Origin: Dillenia suffruticosa
Taxonomy: Eukaryota; Streptophyta; Magnoliopsida; Dilleniales; Dilleniaceae
Reading direction: 5' to 3'
Length of the DNA stretch: 64,000 nucleotides
Assembly (NCBI GenBank): GCA_033439265.1
Contig: JAVTVX010000002.1
Location: forward strand, 6,732,174-6,796,173
The position numbers and the translations under genes are program-made. Shown here in pieces: positions 1 through 13,600 of the stretch. Under the pieces are notes generated by a model. That model saw only the letters and a program-made list of their open reading frames with translations. It was not told the DNA's origin and ran no database searches. Every line of letters starts with the position of its first letter. Within the stretch, counting starts at the first letter, position 1.

Positions 1-2906
1 ATTAAGAAGATTTTGGAGGTCTCAACCCCACAAAAGGCTCTGCCCTAGCCTCCAGTAATGTCGGCATCAACTTCTTATTTTCAAACTTAACAAAAAAAAG
101 GGCTTCTCTATCCACTTATTGATAGTCTCCTTATAGAAGAATTTCTATCTTGACTCTAGCGTTATTTGAAGAAGATACCTTCTCAAGGAAAAAATCAAAG
201 ACAAAATTTCAAAATTAAAACTTAAGCGACAGTAGCTTAACAAGTTAACTATTGCCACAACCAAACACCAGGTGCCGGGGATTAGCAAAATCGAAAATAT
301 ATTCTAATCTTTCAACACCCTAACCAGAGGACTCAAGTAGGGTACTCAAAACTCGTACCTCACATACTCCCTATACATCGGGATACACCACTCCGACGCT
401 TCGTTTGCCCTCTCTTCCTCCATCGATAACTGCAACTAACAATCATCGCCCAACCCAATCTCATTCACTATTTCTTGTAACTCCTTCCTTGTCATTGTAC
501 TCCTAATCTCACCGATTTCGTTGTGAGTTTGCGATTTAGAACCCTTTTCCACCCTGCTTTTTCATGAAATTACATGTCATAAATCTCCAAATTCTCTCTC
601 AACAAGCAAACTAATAGAACTATATCAAACGCTGCACTATCTATAACCAATCACAAACAATTGGTACTGTATCAAACTTGATTTGCAAAAATCAAAGCGC
701 ACAATTCATATTTAATTTTCTACTTTCACTCCTCCAATTTCTTAATTCCTACCTCCAAAAATCTACTCCTAATGTCATTTCTTCGAAACGACATTAGGAG
801 TGGAAGACAAATGATAGTATAGGGCCTAACGGCCTATAATCATAAAGCCCACGAACTACTCGGTAAGCACTTAAAACGACTTAGAAGGTGCTTGGATGAA
901 CACTCTCGGTTAGAATTCTGGGCCACTACTTGGTCGAGATCTCTCAGTTAAATCTCTCGGCCACTACCAAGTGATCTTCCACCGAGCAACTGCCAAGCAA
1001 CATCTTTGCCAAGGAAATAAAGATTATAATTACATGAGATATGAACCTTCCTTGATCCCGAAAATAATCTCACTCGATAAAGAAGAAAATTTCTATAATA
1101 ATTTGAAATTCTCTTAATCCCGTAAGATCTTAAATCTCCTAAGGATATTTGACTATAGTCCTTATAATCTCATAAGGTTTCTAATGATTTCTCCATAAGA
1201 CAATTATTCCCAATAATTTTGGAAGATCTCTAACGATCTCTCCATAATGTAATTAGGGTTTTTATACCCATAAGTAAGAGACTTGTCAGGCATACACATG
1301 TTATATATACAGAACAAAGGAAACCCATAAGGGAGACATTTGACATTCAATACACACATTACATAGAGGCAATATAGGGTAGAAAACTAAAACTCTTATG
1401 AGTTTGTTTTCTCTTTGATTATTACTATTTCTAACTTAAGTGTATGAGTTTTATCCGTTGGACCACTTCTGGCAGATATTTTACAGATCTTTCTGTCCAC
1501 AAAAATCCAGCACACACATCGGTAGCGGTTTCTCGTTCGAGTCGATAGAGCAGTTTATTTATAAAGTAAACCCACCTCCAATGAAATAATATGGATTTCA
1601 ATCCGATTCTTAGTTCTGATTTATGTTAACCTAGAGACTAGCATTTCGGTTTTGTTTTTCCAATAAGTAAAAAATGTGTAATACTTATTAGTTGTCTAAT
1701 TTTTGTTATAATCATTCATTTTAGACCTAACTCTATTATCTTGAGTATTCCCTATGTTTGAGTGAGCATAAACTATATTTGTGTGTGTGCGCTGTGTTTT
1801 GTTGTTAGTTCCTCTTTTAGATATTCCTTGATTCATTTTTCTTTTCTGAGTAAGTGATTTTGTTAATTAAGGGGTGTGTGTCTACTTTTCAGAATTATTT
1901 TTTTTCATCAAAAAAAGAAGGGGAAAAAAAAGAACAACCTTAAGTAAACTATCCTAATTCAATCAGAAGAAACATAACAATATCGCAAATTTAAACACAA
2001 CAGACGCCAAAATCTCACAACCTTAAAAGAAGGTCCTCAATGACAATCTGGCCACCCTCTAGTGAAAGAAAACCACTACCACTCGGAGCCTAGGAACCTC
2101 CTTTGACCTGGATATTTAAGCCCTAGGCGAAGGAATGAAGAACTTAAAATTTCATGGCACACTCACCCACCAAAAAGAAGGCAGCAAAGATGGAAGCCTG
2201 ATAAGGGGTCATCAGGCAAACCTTGACCACCGATAAAGAATCGGCCCTGAAGAGACAGGACACTTATCTGAAGCCATAGGGCTCAGAACCTTGGCACGGG
2301 ACAAAGGAGATGGGAGTTTTCTCTTGGAGCACATTAGCAAGTGTGCGCCTTGAGAAGTCTTCTCCTCCAGCATGAGAATACTTTGACATGCCTTTTTGAT
2401 GTCTTATACTTAATGGTGATTTTTCTAATACTATTAGAGCAGGCTGTTAGTAAATTAAATAAATCAAGAAGTAGACACCCAATCCTGAATATTGTACCTG
2501 CTGGGCTTACTCTTAAAGAAAGAATGAAGTTCTAACTCTAAGAGGGCAGCTCAACATACTGGCCTAAGATACAGCATTCCACGCAAGTTCTATTGGCATG
2601 CTAATAATAGACTGCAGCAGAAAAGATAGTTGATTTCATAAAGGAAGAAAAGGATAGTTGATTTCATAAAGGAAAGATACCCTAGTCAAGTTTCAGGACC
2701 AGCTACAGCAGTCATGACCGCAACAACTGTAAGCAGAACAAATGGATGTAGAAATGAGGATGATCATGTTGCTTGCAACGTTTCAAACTGCATAAGCCAA
2801 TTGCTTCCTTTGATACAGAGGCTTGGGGAGCACTGAAACCAGGCTGTTCTGACTAGGCCTGTTACGACACTTGCTGGGAAGCTCTACGAGTTATCCAAAA
2901 TCCATT

Positions 2907-3010
2907 AATTATATTTTTAAAAATAAATTTTATATATAATTATATTTTTTTTAATAATTTTTATATATAATTATATTTTTTTAAAATAATTTTTATATAT
3001 AAAATTATAT
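2907..3010. repeat. AT-rich short tandem repeat, about three units
   Basis: A unit of about 31 bp is repeated roughly three times. Each unit begins ATTATATTTTT, continues through an A/T tract and ends in TTTTATATATA. The copies differ by a few A/T substitutions and one-base length changes. No protein or RNA function is suggested. Confidence 0.6.
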
Positions 3011-3071
3011 TTATAGGTATACTATTTTAAATATATTACCCGTACTACCCAATAACACTATCCAATAACAC

Positions 3072-3160
3072 TTCAAGCTTGAGCTCGAACTCAAAAAATG
3101 CAAGCTCGACGAGCTCGAGCTTGAGCTGGAGCTCACTTAAATAGCACTCGAGCCGAGCTC
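3072..3160. repeat. GAGCTC-rich simple sequence
   Basis: A short GC-richer stretch is dominated by overlapping GAGCTC/AAGCTC/CGAGCTCG words, which are self-complementary, so it can fold on itself. It stands out against AT-rich flanks. It may be the remnant of a dispersed plant repeat, but no termini are visible. Confidence 0.35.
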
Positions 3161-3199
3161 GGGTATCAACACTACCCAACTCGACTCAAGTGTCATAAC

Positions 3200-5010
3200 A
3201 CACCCGTGGCACCCTTCTTTATATTACTGCTCCCACTTCTCATGGATTTCCGACAGGACCTGATGGCCAAAGTTCATAGTGCTGGGTACCATGGAGCTAC
3301 ACAAGGATTGCTAAATTTTTCGTCCGAGGCCGAAACTCCAGTTGGAGAAAGGAAGAATAATCAAGAGATTGCCCTGCCTGCCAAGAGTGCAACCAGTGGA
3401 ACTGTATCCTCTGGAACTTGAGTTAAGATCCCCATGCCAGACGATAGCGCACCCTATGTAAGTTAAGATCCCCATACCCGACAATAGTGCACCCAGTGGA
3501 ACTAATGCACGCCATTTGTTCATGCCAGGATTTAGTTATTGTTATCCTTCTTCCGGCAACTGAATTGTTTCCAAATCTAAAATAACCTCTTGCTACCGTG
3601 CAAGTAGGGTTAGGCAAATGGAAGTTGATTGACCTGCTTGTGAATTTGATTTGCTTTTGATTGTACGCGGAAGGTAATTGGGTAGGATTTCTTGGTGATC
3701 TTGCACTAAATTTCTCTACAGGTAGGACTTCTTGTCAACCGATGGAAGAGTGAAAGACACAAAATTTTCCTTTCAAAGCAGTCTGAGGGACAAATTCTAC
3801 CAACTTCTTTAATGGGAATAAAGGGCAATCTGGAGGTGCACTTGGAAGCAAGTCTTGTCTTTAGTTCCTCAAAGATAATTCTAAGTTGCATCCGGATCCA
3901 GATCAAATATCAGTGGCCCTACCAAAGAGCTTCTATGCTCCCAGCTAATCTGAAAGATTTCCAAGTGCCTAGCAAGACTGCATGATTTCTCGGGATAGCC
4001 AGTTCAGATCACCGTGTTCCGGAAAGAATGTTAGGGCCCTAGTCAAACCAAGTCGGACATTACTATGTGACTCGGATTAGAGGATTGGAAGTTTGTCCAA
4101 GAAACCTTGTCAGATTGGTTTTAGAAATTATTGGGAAAACATTTTTATTCTTTATCCATTTTGGTGTTGGAAATTAGCCTACAAATGAGGTTGCCATACG
4201 CAGCCCCCAGACAGAGACTGAAGCATTTTTCCAGGCAATTTCTTTGAAATATTCATGCCATTTTGAATTTTTTTCCCCTTTTTGCGAGGCTATGAGGATA
4301 GTGTTCAGGACTTTGAACCTCCGACCTAGGGTTGCAAGGTCCCTTTAAAGTATTGGGAGATTTTTTTTCTTATTACACAAGATTTGAACCCGAATTATGG
4401 AGTTGGGAGAGGGGTGACCACTGGATTATCCCCTTAAAAACATATTTCCGAGAGTTTTGTATTTCTCTGAGTTTTTTAATAGAACTTTTATTTCCTATTT
4501 TTCTTCTAGTATCTCACAAGAGGACCCAGACCTAGAACCTCTTAATTACCCACTCTTTGGGGTGCTACCATTATCACAACTGATGTGGACAGGCCAGTTG
4601 TTTCATAGGGTTGCTAGGACAGACTAGTTTCATGGGGTTGCAAGAAGTGCCATGTTATGGTCAAAGTTCTACCCGTAGGGGTACAGCAAGCTTAGTTGCG
4701 TGCTGCTATGGCACGGCCAGTGCAATATGGACCGACAAACATTAATGCCTTGTTTTTTCTCAGGCTGTGGATCTTGGAAAATCAACTAGATCTTCCGGTT
4801 CATATTTTGTATTGTATGATGAACATGCTGCATTTTTCAGGGGGTCATCTGGGAAAGCACAAAGAAACAGGAGGGTAGGGGGAACAAGGTATTCCCATCT
4901 CACAGGGAGGACAGCTTGAACCGTCAACCTGGTTTGCGGAAAAAGCTTGGTGCTGAAGGACCTGTTGCTAAGAATCATGCAATTGACTACTCCCTAAAAG
5001 ATATGGTAAA
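3200..5010 (+). pseudogene. Degraded gene-like fragments, unidentified
   Basis: Several short plus-strand stretches translate into normal-looking polypeptide that changes frame or stops repeatedly. At 3206-3420 a frame runs 71 codons with MAKVHSAGYHGATQG and then stops. The neighbouring segment repeats the words KIPMPDDSAP and KIPIPDNSAP, suggesting a small internal duplication. Near 3720-3930 two frames carry LLVNRWKSERHKIF and, after a shift, HPDPDQISVALPKSFYAPS. At 4890-5005 there is NRQPGLRKKLGAEGPVAKNH ending before a GTAAAAG donor-like site. I do not recognise the parent gene. The pieces could be exons of a decayed gene or a captured fragment. They lie downstream of, and convergent with, the lysozyme-like gene. 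Confidence 0.35.
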
Positions 5011-5761
5011 AGAGCACAATGATATCTCAATGCTCCTCACTTTAAATTTACATCACTAGACACATGGTAAAGACAGTGGAGAAACTAAAGAGTCCGAGAA
5101 AATTAACCCAAAAAATGTGGAGATGCATTTATTTATTTATTTATTATTACTTTTTATATATAAATGGAGATGCTTTTCAAATGCTAAGCCACGGGGATTC
5201 ATAGCATCATTTGCATAGTTCATCGTGCAGCTTGCTCACATTGTACCCCTTAAACATCATATGAAGCAAATAAAGCACTGATCAATGAGCATTAGCATAA
5301 TTCCATAAACTTCCATTTTTTTTATTTTGAGTACTAACAGTTTTGGAAAATTTCTTTCCGCATTGAATCTTATGCAACACAAAATCCCAAAACATATCTC
5401 ATCAAAAATTAAAAATTTAGACAGGGCCCAGATTGTGTACAAGTGAAGCATATATCCTCTTTTTTTGCTTTTTTTTTTTTTTTGGTAAGACAGCATATAT
5501 CCTACCCTGAAATAGGTGGAAAAGAAGCAGATAAGCATTATATGTATCAAAGCTATTTGCCATAGGAGAGGTACCAGCTTCAAAATATGGGTTCTCATTT
5601 GAGGGACCCCAAAATATTTACTCCTCCCTCTCATTTCAGGGACTCATAACATATTCTTTCCTCACATTGTTTAAAACACTGCTTCCAGATGACCTAGAGA
5701 ACCAAACCGCAGCTCTAGATGGTACCAACAGGACAGGCAGGTTCAAAACATTACCTCAGCT

Positions 5762-8700
5762 CTATAATATGGAGCAGCTTCCTTGTTCATCACTGAGTAA
5801 GGATGAAATTATCAGATAAAAGAAACTTCCAGCTGCCTGTCAATTACCAAGTTTAAAAATATATTACCTCTTAGTGTTCTCATAATTGCTTATCGCAGCC
5901 TCAAACTTGAGCCAGAGTGGACCTGTCTCCTGGAAATTTACGTTTTGAGGGCCAGCCAGATAAGCTTGAACAATGAACTGGGGAGTTCTTTCTCTGGTTG
6001 GAAGCCACCATTAACTCAATTTCTCAGTAGCTATTAAATTTGTTTATTCTTTTCATATTATTTTTATTTATGAAACTTAAGAAAATGAATATCAGGGCAG
6101 AAAACCTACCTCCCTTCATACATTGACAACCAAGCAATATAGGCTACACCAAAGTACATGGACACAAAAGGCTTAGTAAGATCCTCAACGGACTCAACTC
6201 TGTATGCCTTATAACCCAAGTCCCTACAAAGTACAGAACCATTTTACACATTACGAAACGTCATTAGAAAGGGAAAAAACTGCTTCTTGAATAATTATAT
6301 TATATGCTATGTAGAATACAAGAATATATCAGTTGATAGTTGTTTGTCAATAAATAAATGTCCAAAAGTGAAGATCCAGTAGCATGTTGTTACTGTTGTC
6401 CATCTTGCCTTGTAGATAAAATCAGATCAAATTAGTTTTCCACGTACTTGTAAAGCCATGAAGCTGTCGGATAGTCAATCCCCATTATTCCAGGGCGAGA
6501 TCCAACTCCGTTCACAAAACGCATGCTAACAACCTCCGCCAAAGCACATAACACTGACTGTATCAAAAAGAGATGGTCATCAGCATAAGAACTTTCACCT
6601 AAAAGAAAGAATAATATCAGGTGACTTTAGATTATAAATATTCAGAAGTCAAGTCAACATTAAGTCCCAGGAGTCATCCATATTTGTGATAACTGAAATT
6701 TTGCCTCTTTATTCTTCAGAAGAGTCTAGAGACATGGATCCTAAAACGCCTTACATGGATAACAATCAAAAAATTTTTCACATTTCAATCTTATCAGTTC
6801 TGTCAACATTTTTGAATTGCTGAAGGCCAAGGAATGGGACAGTAGTACAGGCACCATTCCACTGTTCGTGCTTTTGTTCATTACCCCCCCCCAAAAAAAA
6901 CACTCTACCACCCACCATCACAAAGAAAAATAAAGCAATTCGAAGAAAAATTTTAAACATTGATCACAATATAAATTTTCCATATTTTAAGCAGTTACTA
7001 AATTATTACGAGACAAAATTATGTAAATTTCTTATTGACGATGTAAGTGTGTGTGATTAGAAGAAATTTCTTCTATCAATACCTGAATTTGATAAGGTTT
7101 TAGGAGAAGTCTCTTTCGAATTAAAGCAACTAATACTTTTGTCTTATACTCTAAACAAGCTTAGTTACAGTTTTGATTACTAGTTCTTCTTCTTCTCCTT
7201 TAAATTTCAAAGATTTGGAAATTAACTTAGATAATTAAGACACAAATATACATTTACATAATCATATATGACAGAATTTGGGTTAAGTTTGAACTTTTTA
7301 TGTAGGTGTACTATTTAAAGTTTAAGTTTCTAAACATGAACAAAAAGTTGCTAATAAGTAAAGCACAAAAGTTTCCAAGAAGGATGTGATTGCTGGTGAC
7401 ATCAAAAAATTTGAATCCTCACCATGTCTTTAGTTTGTTATATAATTGTTTTCTCTACTCAACACAATTTTCTTAGTGTCCATATTCACTTTTCTAGTTC
7501 TTAAAGTATTACTTTCTCGTTTGTTTGATTTATCCAAGAGTTTGTCTGGTGAAAGTCAAAACCTTTTCAAATAGATCACGGAAAATTTTTGTCATGCAAT
7601 ACTAATAATAAGGTATTCTATCCAATGAACCATCTTAAAATCATAGAATGCCATGTACTTTCAGTAGTTACATTCTAAATATTTCTATGTTATAAGTGCG
7701 AAGATGTGGCCATGCAGGTTTTTTGCTCAAAAATAAATAAATAAATAAAAAGACAAACTTTCCTTGGCCCCACATAGTTCTGGCTCTTTCATTGCATGTT
7801 GAGCTATTCATAAGTTCATCCATATCACCAAATAGGAATTATATCAAATGAAGCTCAGTTGATGGGTAGCTCACACAATATGGGTGCTCTTATTGGTGCA
7901 GGCACAAGAATTGGCTAGGGATTTGATCACATTTTACAATAAATCTTTTTGTGGGCCTAATTTTAATTTTGGCCAACTTGAGGACCACATTTGGCTGTCC
8001 CTTTTCTTATATTTTGCTTGCATATCCCTTCCCTTTCTTTTGTACATCTTAGGACATTCCTTCACTGTTGAAGTACTTAGAGGTTGGCTATGTAATGTAT
8101 AAATGGGTTTGAAACCCCTGCTAAAAGGACATACTATTTTCCAGAAAATAAAAATAAAAATGATTACTTAAACTCTCCCTCTCTTTCCCTCTCTCTCTCA
8201 TCCTCTTCTTCTTCCTCCTTTCTGTTCTTGGTATCGACTTTCCCCTCCTCACCACTCTCTCTCAACTGTCTTTCTTCTCTATGGGTTCCACACATTTGAG
8301 TTGCTAGTGTAAACAGGTCAGAGCACTTGGTTATATTAGCTCAGCCTTATAAAGTGGACACAAAGATAATAAGCTTGCAATGAAACATAATCACATCAGT
8401 ATCGCAAGAACCATTAAAAGCAAAATGAATGAAACATCTTTGCAGACATTCACGGCAAAATCCTATTTATAGGGTTAAAAATTAAAAAAATTCCTATTTT
8501 GGGGTCACTAGGAAACTATTTCCAGTCTCAGGGGTTTGGCTGACCACAATGCCACGTGGGATGGTTAAACCCCCTTAATTGGAAATAGTTTGGAAGTGAC
8601 TCCAAATGGGGATTAATTAAGTTTTTAACCCCAAAATTAGGGCGTCGTCGAAAACAACAAACAAACAACACGACTATAATTTTGACACAATAGCTGAGAC

Positions 8701-9088
8701 TTGAACATGTAGAATATCAGTTAGCACATACAGGTTTAGCTCCTCTGGAACTGAAGTGCTTTGAGAGAACAAGTTCTGCAACTGCCTGCAAAAAGCGCCA
8801 AAATAACTGAATTCAAACCTGGCTTATTCCCGTCCCATATATGGTAATAAGGAACATATATAATGAGTAAACAAGGTGCATCAAAGCAATTGAAGAAAGC
8901 ATTTTGTCTTTCAGACAATTAACAGTGGCATGTCATATAGATTGGAAGGAAAACAAAAGGCAACTTTTGATCTTCAGTCCAAAATGTTGGAATTAAATCC
9001 TCCACATAAAGAAAGGTACATTTTTGGGATGGAAAGAGAAGAATGTAATCAGAAAAAGTGTGGCATCCTCACTTAAACAAGAAAAACA

Positions 9089-9125
<37 letters not shown>

Positions 9126-10476
9126 TGTAAGAAAAGCTGAGCCTTGCAATCCCTCTTAACAAGAGAAGCCGCTTTAGTACCAATGGCGATGACTATAATA
9201 GCAATTTATGTCCATTATAGACATAACACAAAAGGTTCCACTAGCCAAATGCAAATGTCAGTAGGTTGCTAAGAATTTCATCTACATGTCTCTGTGTGAA
9301 GGTAGCTCCAGGAGTTGCTAATGATAGATCATCTACTCCTATCCACCTACAGTACAACACTGTTAACAATTTCAACATGTTATATCCCATGTTTACTTTT
9401 TTTTTTTTTTTTCATCCTCAAATCCAAAATCCATTGATATGGTAAACCACAAGTACTGTTACTTTTTTAGGCGAACCTTTTCTCTTCAAACACAACAAAA
9501 TGTTTATTTTGCATGGACCTAGAAAGAAACCTTCCAAAAAAGATGTTTATGTTTTTTCAAGAGACAAAAAAAGGATGATTCAATATCTCAGTACCCATTA
9601 GCAACCAACATATCTCAAAACAATGCAACGTTAGACACCTTCACCTGCAATGGATTATCACCATTAAGTACTATTGAGAGCCCAACCAAGAGAAAGAATT
9701 GATTCGGGTAGAATCATGTCCACAAATGCTTTGAGAAAAGGGGTTTAAACAAATAAAATGATTAAAAACCGGATCCATTGTGTGACTTGCTTGACAGGAT
9801 AATGTTGGCCAGTTGGTTTATATTTATCAATTCATTATGATGTTGAGTAAATGCTCCATCTAATATTTCTCAGACCAATTTTGATCTAGATGAAAAGGGC
9901 AACATTATCGGTTGTGGGGAAATTATATTAGGCCATGACCTCAAATTAGCTCCTGGATTTTTCACATGTTTCCATATCACACCCTAAATCCAATTGCATT
10001 CAGTTTACCAATGCAACTTCTACAATAATGTAGAATCTGACCAAGAGCTACCACCATCACAAGTCTGTTACTTCTTAACTCGCGCATGTGTGTCAAGTGG
10101 TCCCAGTCTCTTCCTTACCGTATCAATTTGGGAAACTCCAAGAGTCTTCATTTTCTCAATTGCTAGATTCAATAACAAATTATACTCTCTGGTAGGTACG
10201 GTTTGAGCTGGTTGCAATGACAATCGTTGTGGTGAATATACAATAGGGCTTACCCTATGCACAAAGTACTCCTCAGCTTAGTGTGAGGATAGGCATATAT
10301 GTAAGCAGTCTTCCCCTTCCATTTTTTTTTTTTTTTTTTTTTGCAAATAAACTATTTTTATGCCTAGAACCCGTGACCTCAAGATCACTAAAGGAGTAAC
10401 TCAACCGTTATATCAAAGTTCGCCCTCAACAACAATACAATAATAATAAAGATAATATTATTAATAATAATAGCAC

Positions 10477-10527
<51 letters not shown>

Positions 10528-10573
10528 GTGATAACAATAATGGTAATAATGTTAATAGCAATAACAAATATAC

Positions 10574-10605
<32 letters not shown>

Positions 10606-13600
10606 GTTGTCGTGAATGCGAATCAAATAACTGCCATCTTTGTTGATTTGTCTGCTTTTTCAATGTAATGAGAACCAGAGAGAGAGAGAGAGAGAGAGAG
10701 AGTAGGGAAGAATTTTGAAACGAAAATGATAAAGAGCCTCAAATCCAAGGATGAGTTAGGAGAGAGGCATCACATGCATCTTCGACTTTCAATTCAAATA
10801 TTCAACACCCTAGTAGAAAGGATGTCTATTATCTTGAACCTATTGCTATAAAATCAAAAGGAAAACCCCTAAGAATGAAATAGAATAAACAAAATGATAT
10901 CTAAATAAAGAGAATTAGAGATGGGCAAATGAATCAATTCAACTTCAAAGATGAGTTATGACCAAGGTTGCACTTTTCTTTGGCTTTCTTTTGATTCAGA
11001 TACTCAAAGCCACAACTGACTAGACTATTGAATTTGAACTCAGTTCAGTGAAGAAGAGATTTTCAAAGCATGGAACACCAGAATAGAAACAACTTTTTTG
11101 TGTCAAAGGAAATCCAACCTGTCTCTCTCAAATCAAATTTAGGATTTGATCTTGAAACTAGCATAATGTTTGCAAATGCTTCCATATTAGCCTTCTTACT
11201 TCGCAGATGGCAGCACTTCTGTCTTCATCTTTGAAGTCAGAGAGAGAATGCTTGGAATAAAAAGTGTGAAGAACTTTTTAGTGGATGACTTCATGGGATT
11301 TCTGGCAACAATTTCTGGCACCATTGAGGCTAGAAGAGAGATAGGGAACATGCATTATTGGACTTGTGACATTTTTAGCTCTTGGATCATGTTGAACGAT
11401 ATTCTAGAATTTTTAGGATTAATTGAATGCAATCAAAGTTAGGGTCCAATTTGAAAACGCACAAAGTTCAGGGGGCTTATTTGTGGTTTTAACCAATTAT
11501 ATTATGGAGGAGTTTTAAAATGCCAACTAGGATTGTTGTAGAGCAAAGTTAGTGCTCAGTCCAGGTGTCGCAGGGAGGGAGTTGATGATTCATGAAGATT
11601 CTAAACTACATAATAATAAGGGTCCATGAGGCACCCAACAACTGGAAAAAGGTCAACTACAAGATGTAGTGGTACCTACAAGATAAGACATTATGCAATA
11701 TAACCATCCATAATAGAACTTCAATGTAAAAGTGGCAACACTGGAGATGACAGGTGCCGATAAAACACAAGATTAAAGTGACAGTTTCCAGACTTTGCTT
11801 ATGTACCTTAAGTTCAACCCTGGAAAGATAAGGTCGCTTCTCTAAATCATGAGAAAACCGCACTTTTCCATGTTTCTCTCCTGTCCTTGTCCACTCTATA
11901 ACAACATCAGGATGATTCCACATCTCTTCCATGTCTTCTGGAGAAGTTCTAGAATCCCAATATGTATGTTCAGCACCTACCAGCAGATGTAAACAATGTG
12001 AGACAAGACCTAATTGCTACAAAACAAACTATTTCTCAACAGTAACATGATGAAATTAACATTGATAATGCTATATTTCGGATTTCAATATATGGTGCTC
12101 ATAAGCAGTTTCCATGCAGGTCAAAAATGGTACTTTTTAGTATACAGCCCTCTAATGTTTACCAAAATATTATATATCTGCCAGGAAGTGATAAGATTCC
12201 TTTAGTTGTGCACAAAGCAGTCTTTCACTGCAAAAGAGAAACACAATTTGAAAGACAACATAATGATGGGTGTTACAAATGGAATAGAGTTCTATGTCCA
12301 ATACCAAGCATATAATACATGGTGGCGGAGGTCTTGATTCCTTTTATATTAAAAAATATTATTTTATTAGAAGAAGAGGAAAAGGGGTGTTTGGGAGAAC
12401 TTTTTGAGGTAAATACCTGACCATGGGTAGAAGAGGTTTTGAGTAATTGTCTCAGTTTTTGCTTTTTGATAAAAAGAGAATATGAAAATAGGTGGTAACA
12501 TAGAAGTAAATCCTAAATTTCCAAAAGGAGATCTATGAATACGGCAACATCTTCAAATGATGAAAAAGACTTAGGCTAAATTACGAGGCATCAAGAAAAA
12601 ACCAAAGGTCTCTCAACACCCTCAAAATACCAAAGGTTTCTCAACACCAACCAAAAAATGGTAAAGAGGGATAAGCTCAACCGGCTTTTCCTTACCATAC
12701 AACTCCCCACACCCACAGCTCACTATGCACAGACTTCGCAGGCACCCATTAGATAAGGAGAATATAAAGAACTAGACTCCAAATAACCTTAGTTCAGTCA
12801 GAGTGAAGCAGGTAATCTGCTCTCTCTGACGCTCTTTTACAAAGAGAATGCCTGCTCACCAACACATCACGCCAATCAAGATGATTCTGACCCCAAGTAG
12901 CCTCCCAAGCAGAGAAAGCAACCTCATCAGAACAAGAGACTTTCGTACACTTTCCACAAGAATGGAGTGATTGTCCTTTCACCTTCATGGCCACTCAACT
13001 GCTCTGCATCTGCCTTTAAATCAAGCTTCTCTGACCTCAAAAAATTTTCTAGATTAATTAATCCTCACAACCATCCTACACATGCCTTTGAGGGCCCCTA
13101 AAAGGAAAAAGAAGTGCTCAAGCTCCTAATTATTCACATCAAGTAAAAATCAAGGCAAATGTCGTATTTGACTAGCTATTTGACCTAAAAAGTTATAGAG
13201 AGGAGAACTATTCTAAGAAGTGTTAACAAACATCTCCAAGACATTTAACATATCCCAGAAATCTCTTTAAAAAGTGCATAAGGTATTCTGAAAATAATGG
13301 GGACAGAAAATAATAATGAGAATGTAGAAAGAAACTTAACAAACAAAACCATGCAACTCAAAGCGAGTCATCCAATCCTTTTCAATCTCTTGGAATTCAG
13401 AAAGAACTTCTCCAACAGCTCACAACCAAAGAAACACTACAAAAGCTATCTTATGCCAGGGATTTCTTCTTTGAAAATTTTGTGATTCCTGACTAAATAA
13501 ATTCACCATAAACCACCAAGATAGTACATTTCTATACTGTCTTAACATCCATGTGCAAACCAAAATCATTGAATTGATGTAAGATTCAGAGTTTCTAAAG

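Larger units (their letters stand above)
1..3180. other. Gene-free region, origin unclear
   Basis: I see no reading frame or spliced gene that I can support here. The composition is AT-rich with short pyrimidine-rich stretches, and the stretch around 1240-1560 has the look of a decayed LTR, but I found neither paired LTRs nor a target-site duplication. A perfect 12-bp inverted repeat at 765-776 and 790-801 (arms ACTCCTAATGTC and its complement, 13-nt loop) is the clearest small structure. Confidence 0.4.

Noticed and set aside
10388-10663. 91-codon antisense frame of Leu/Ile runs
   Set aside because: It is a direct translation of the AAT microsatellite.
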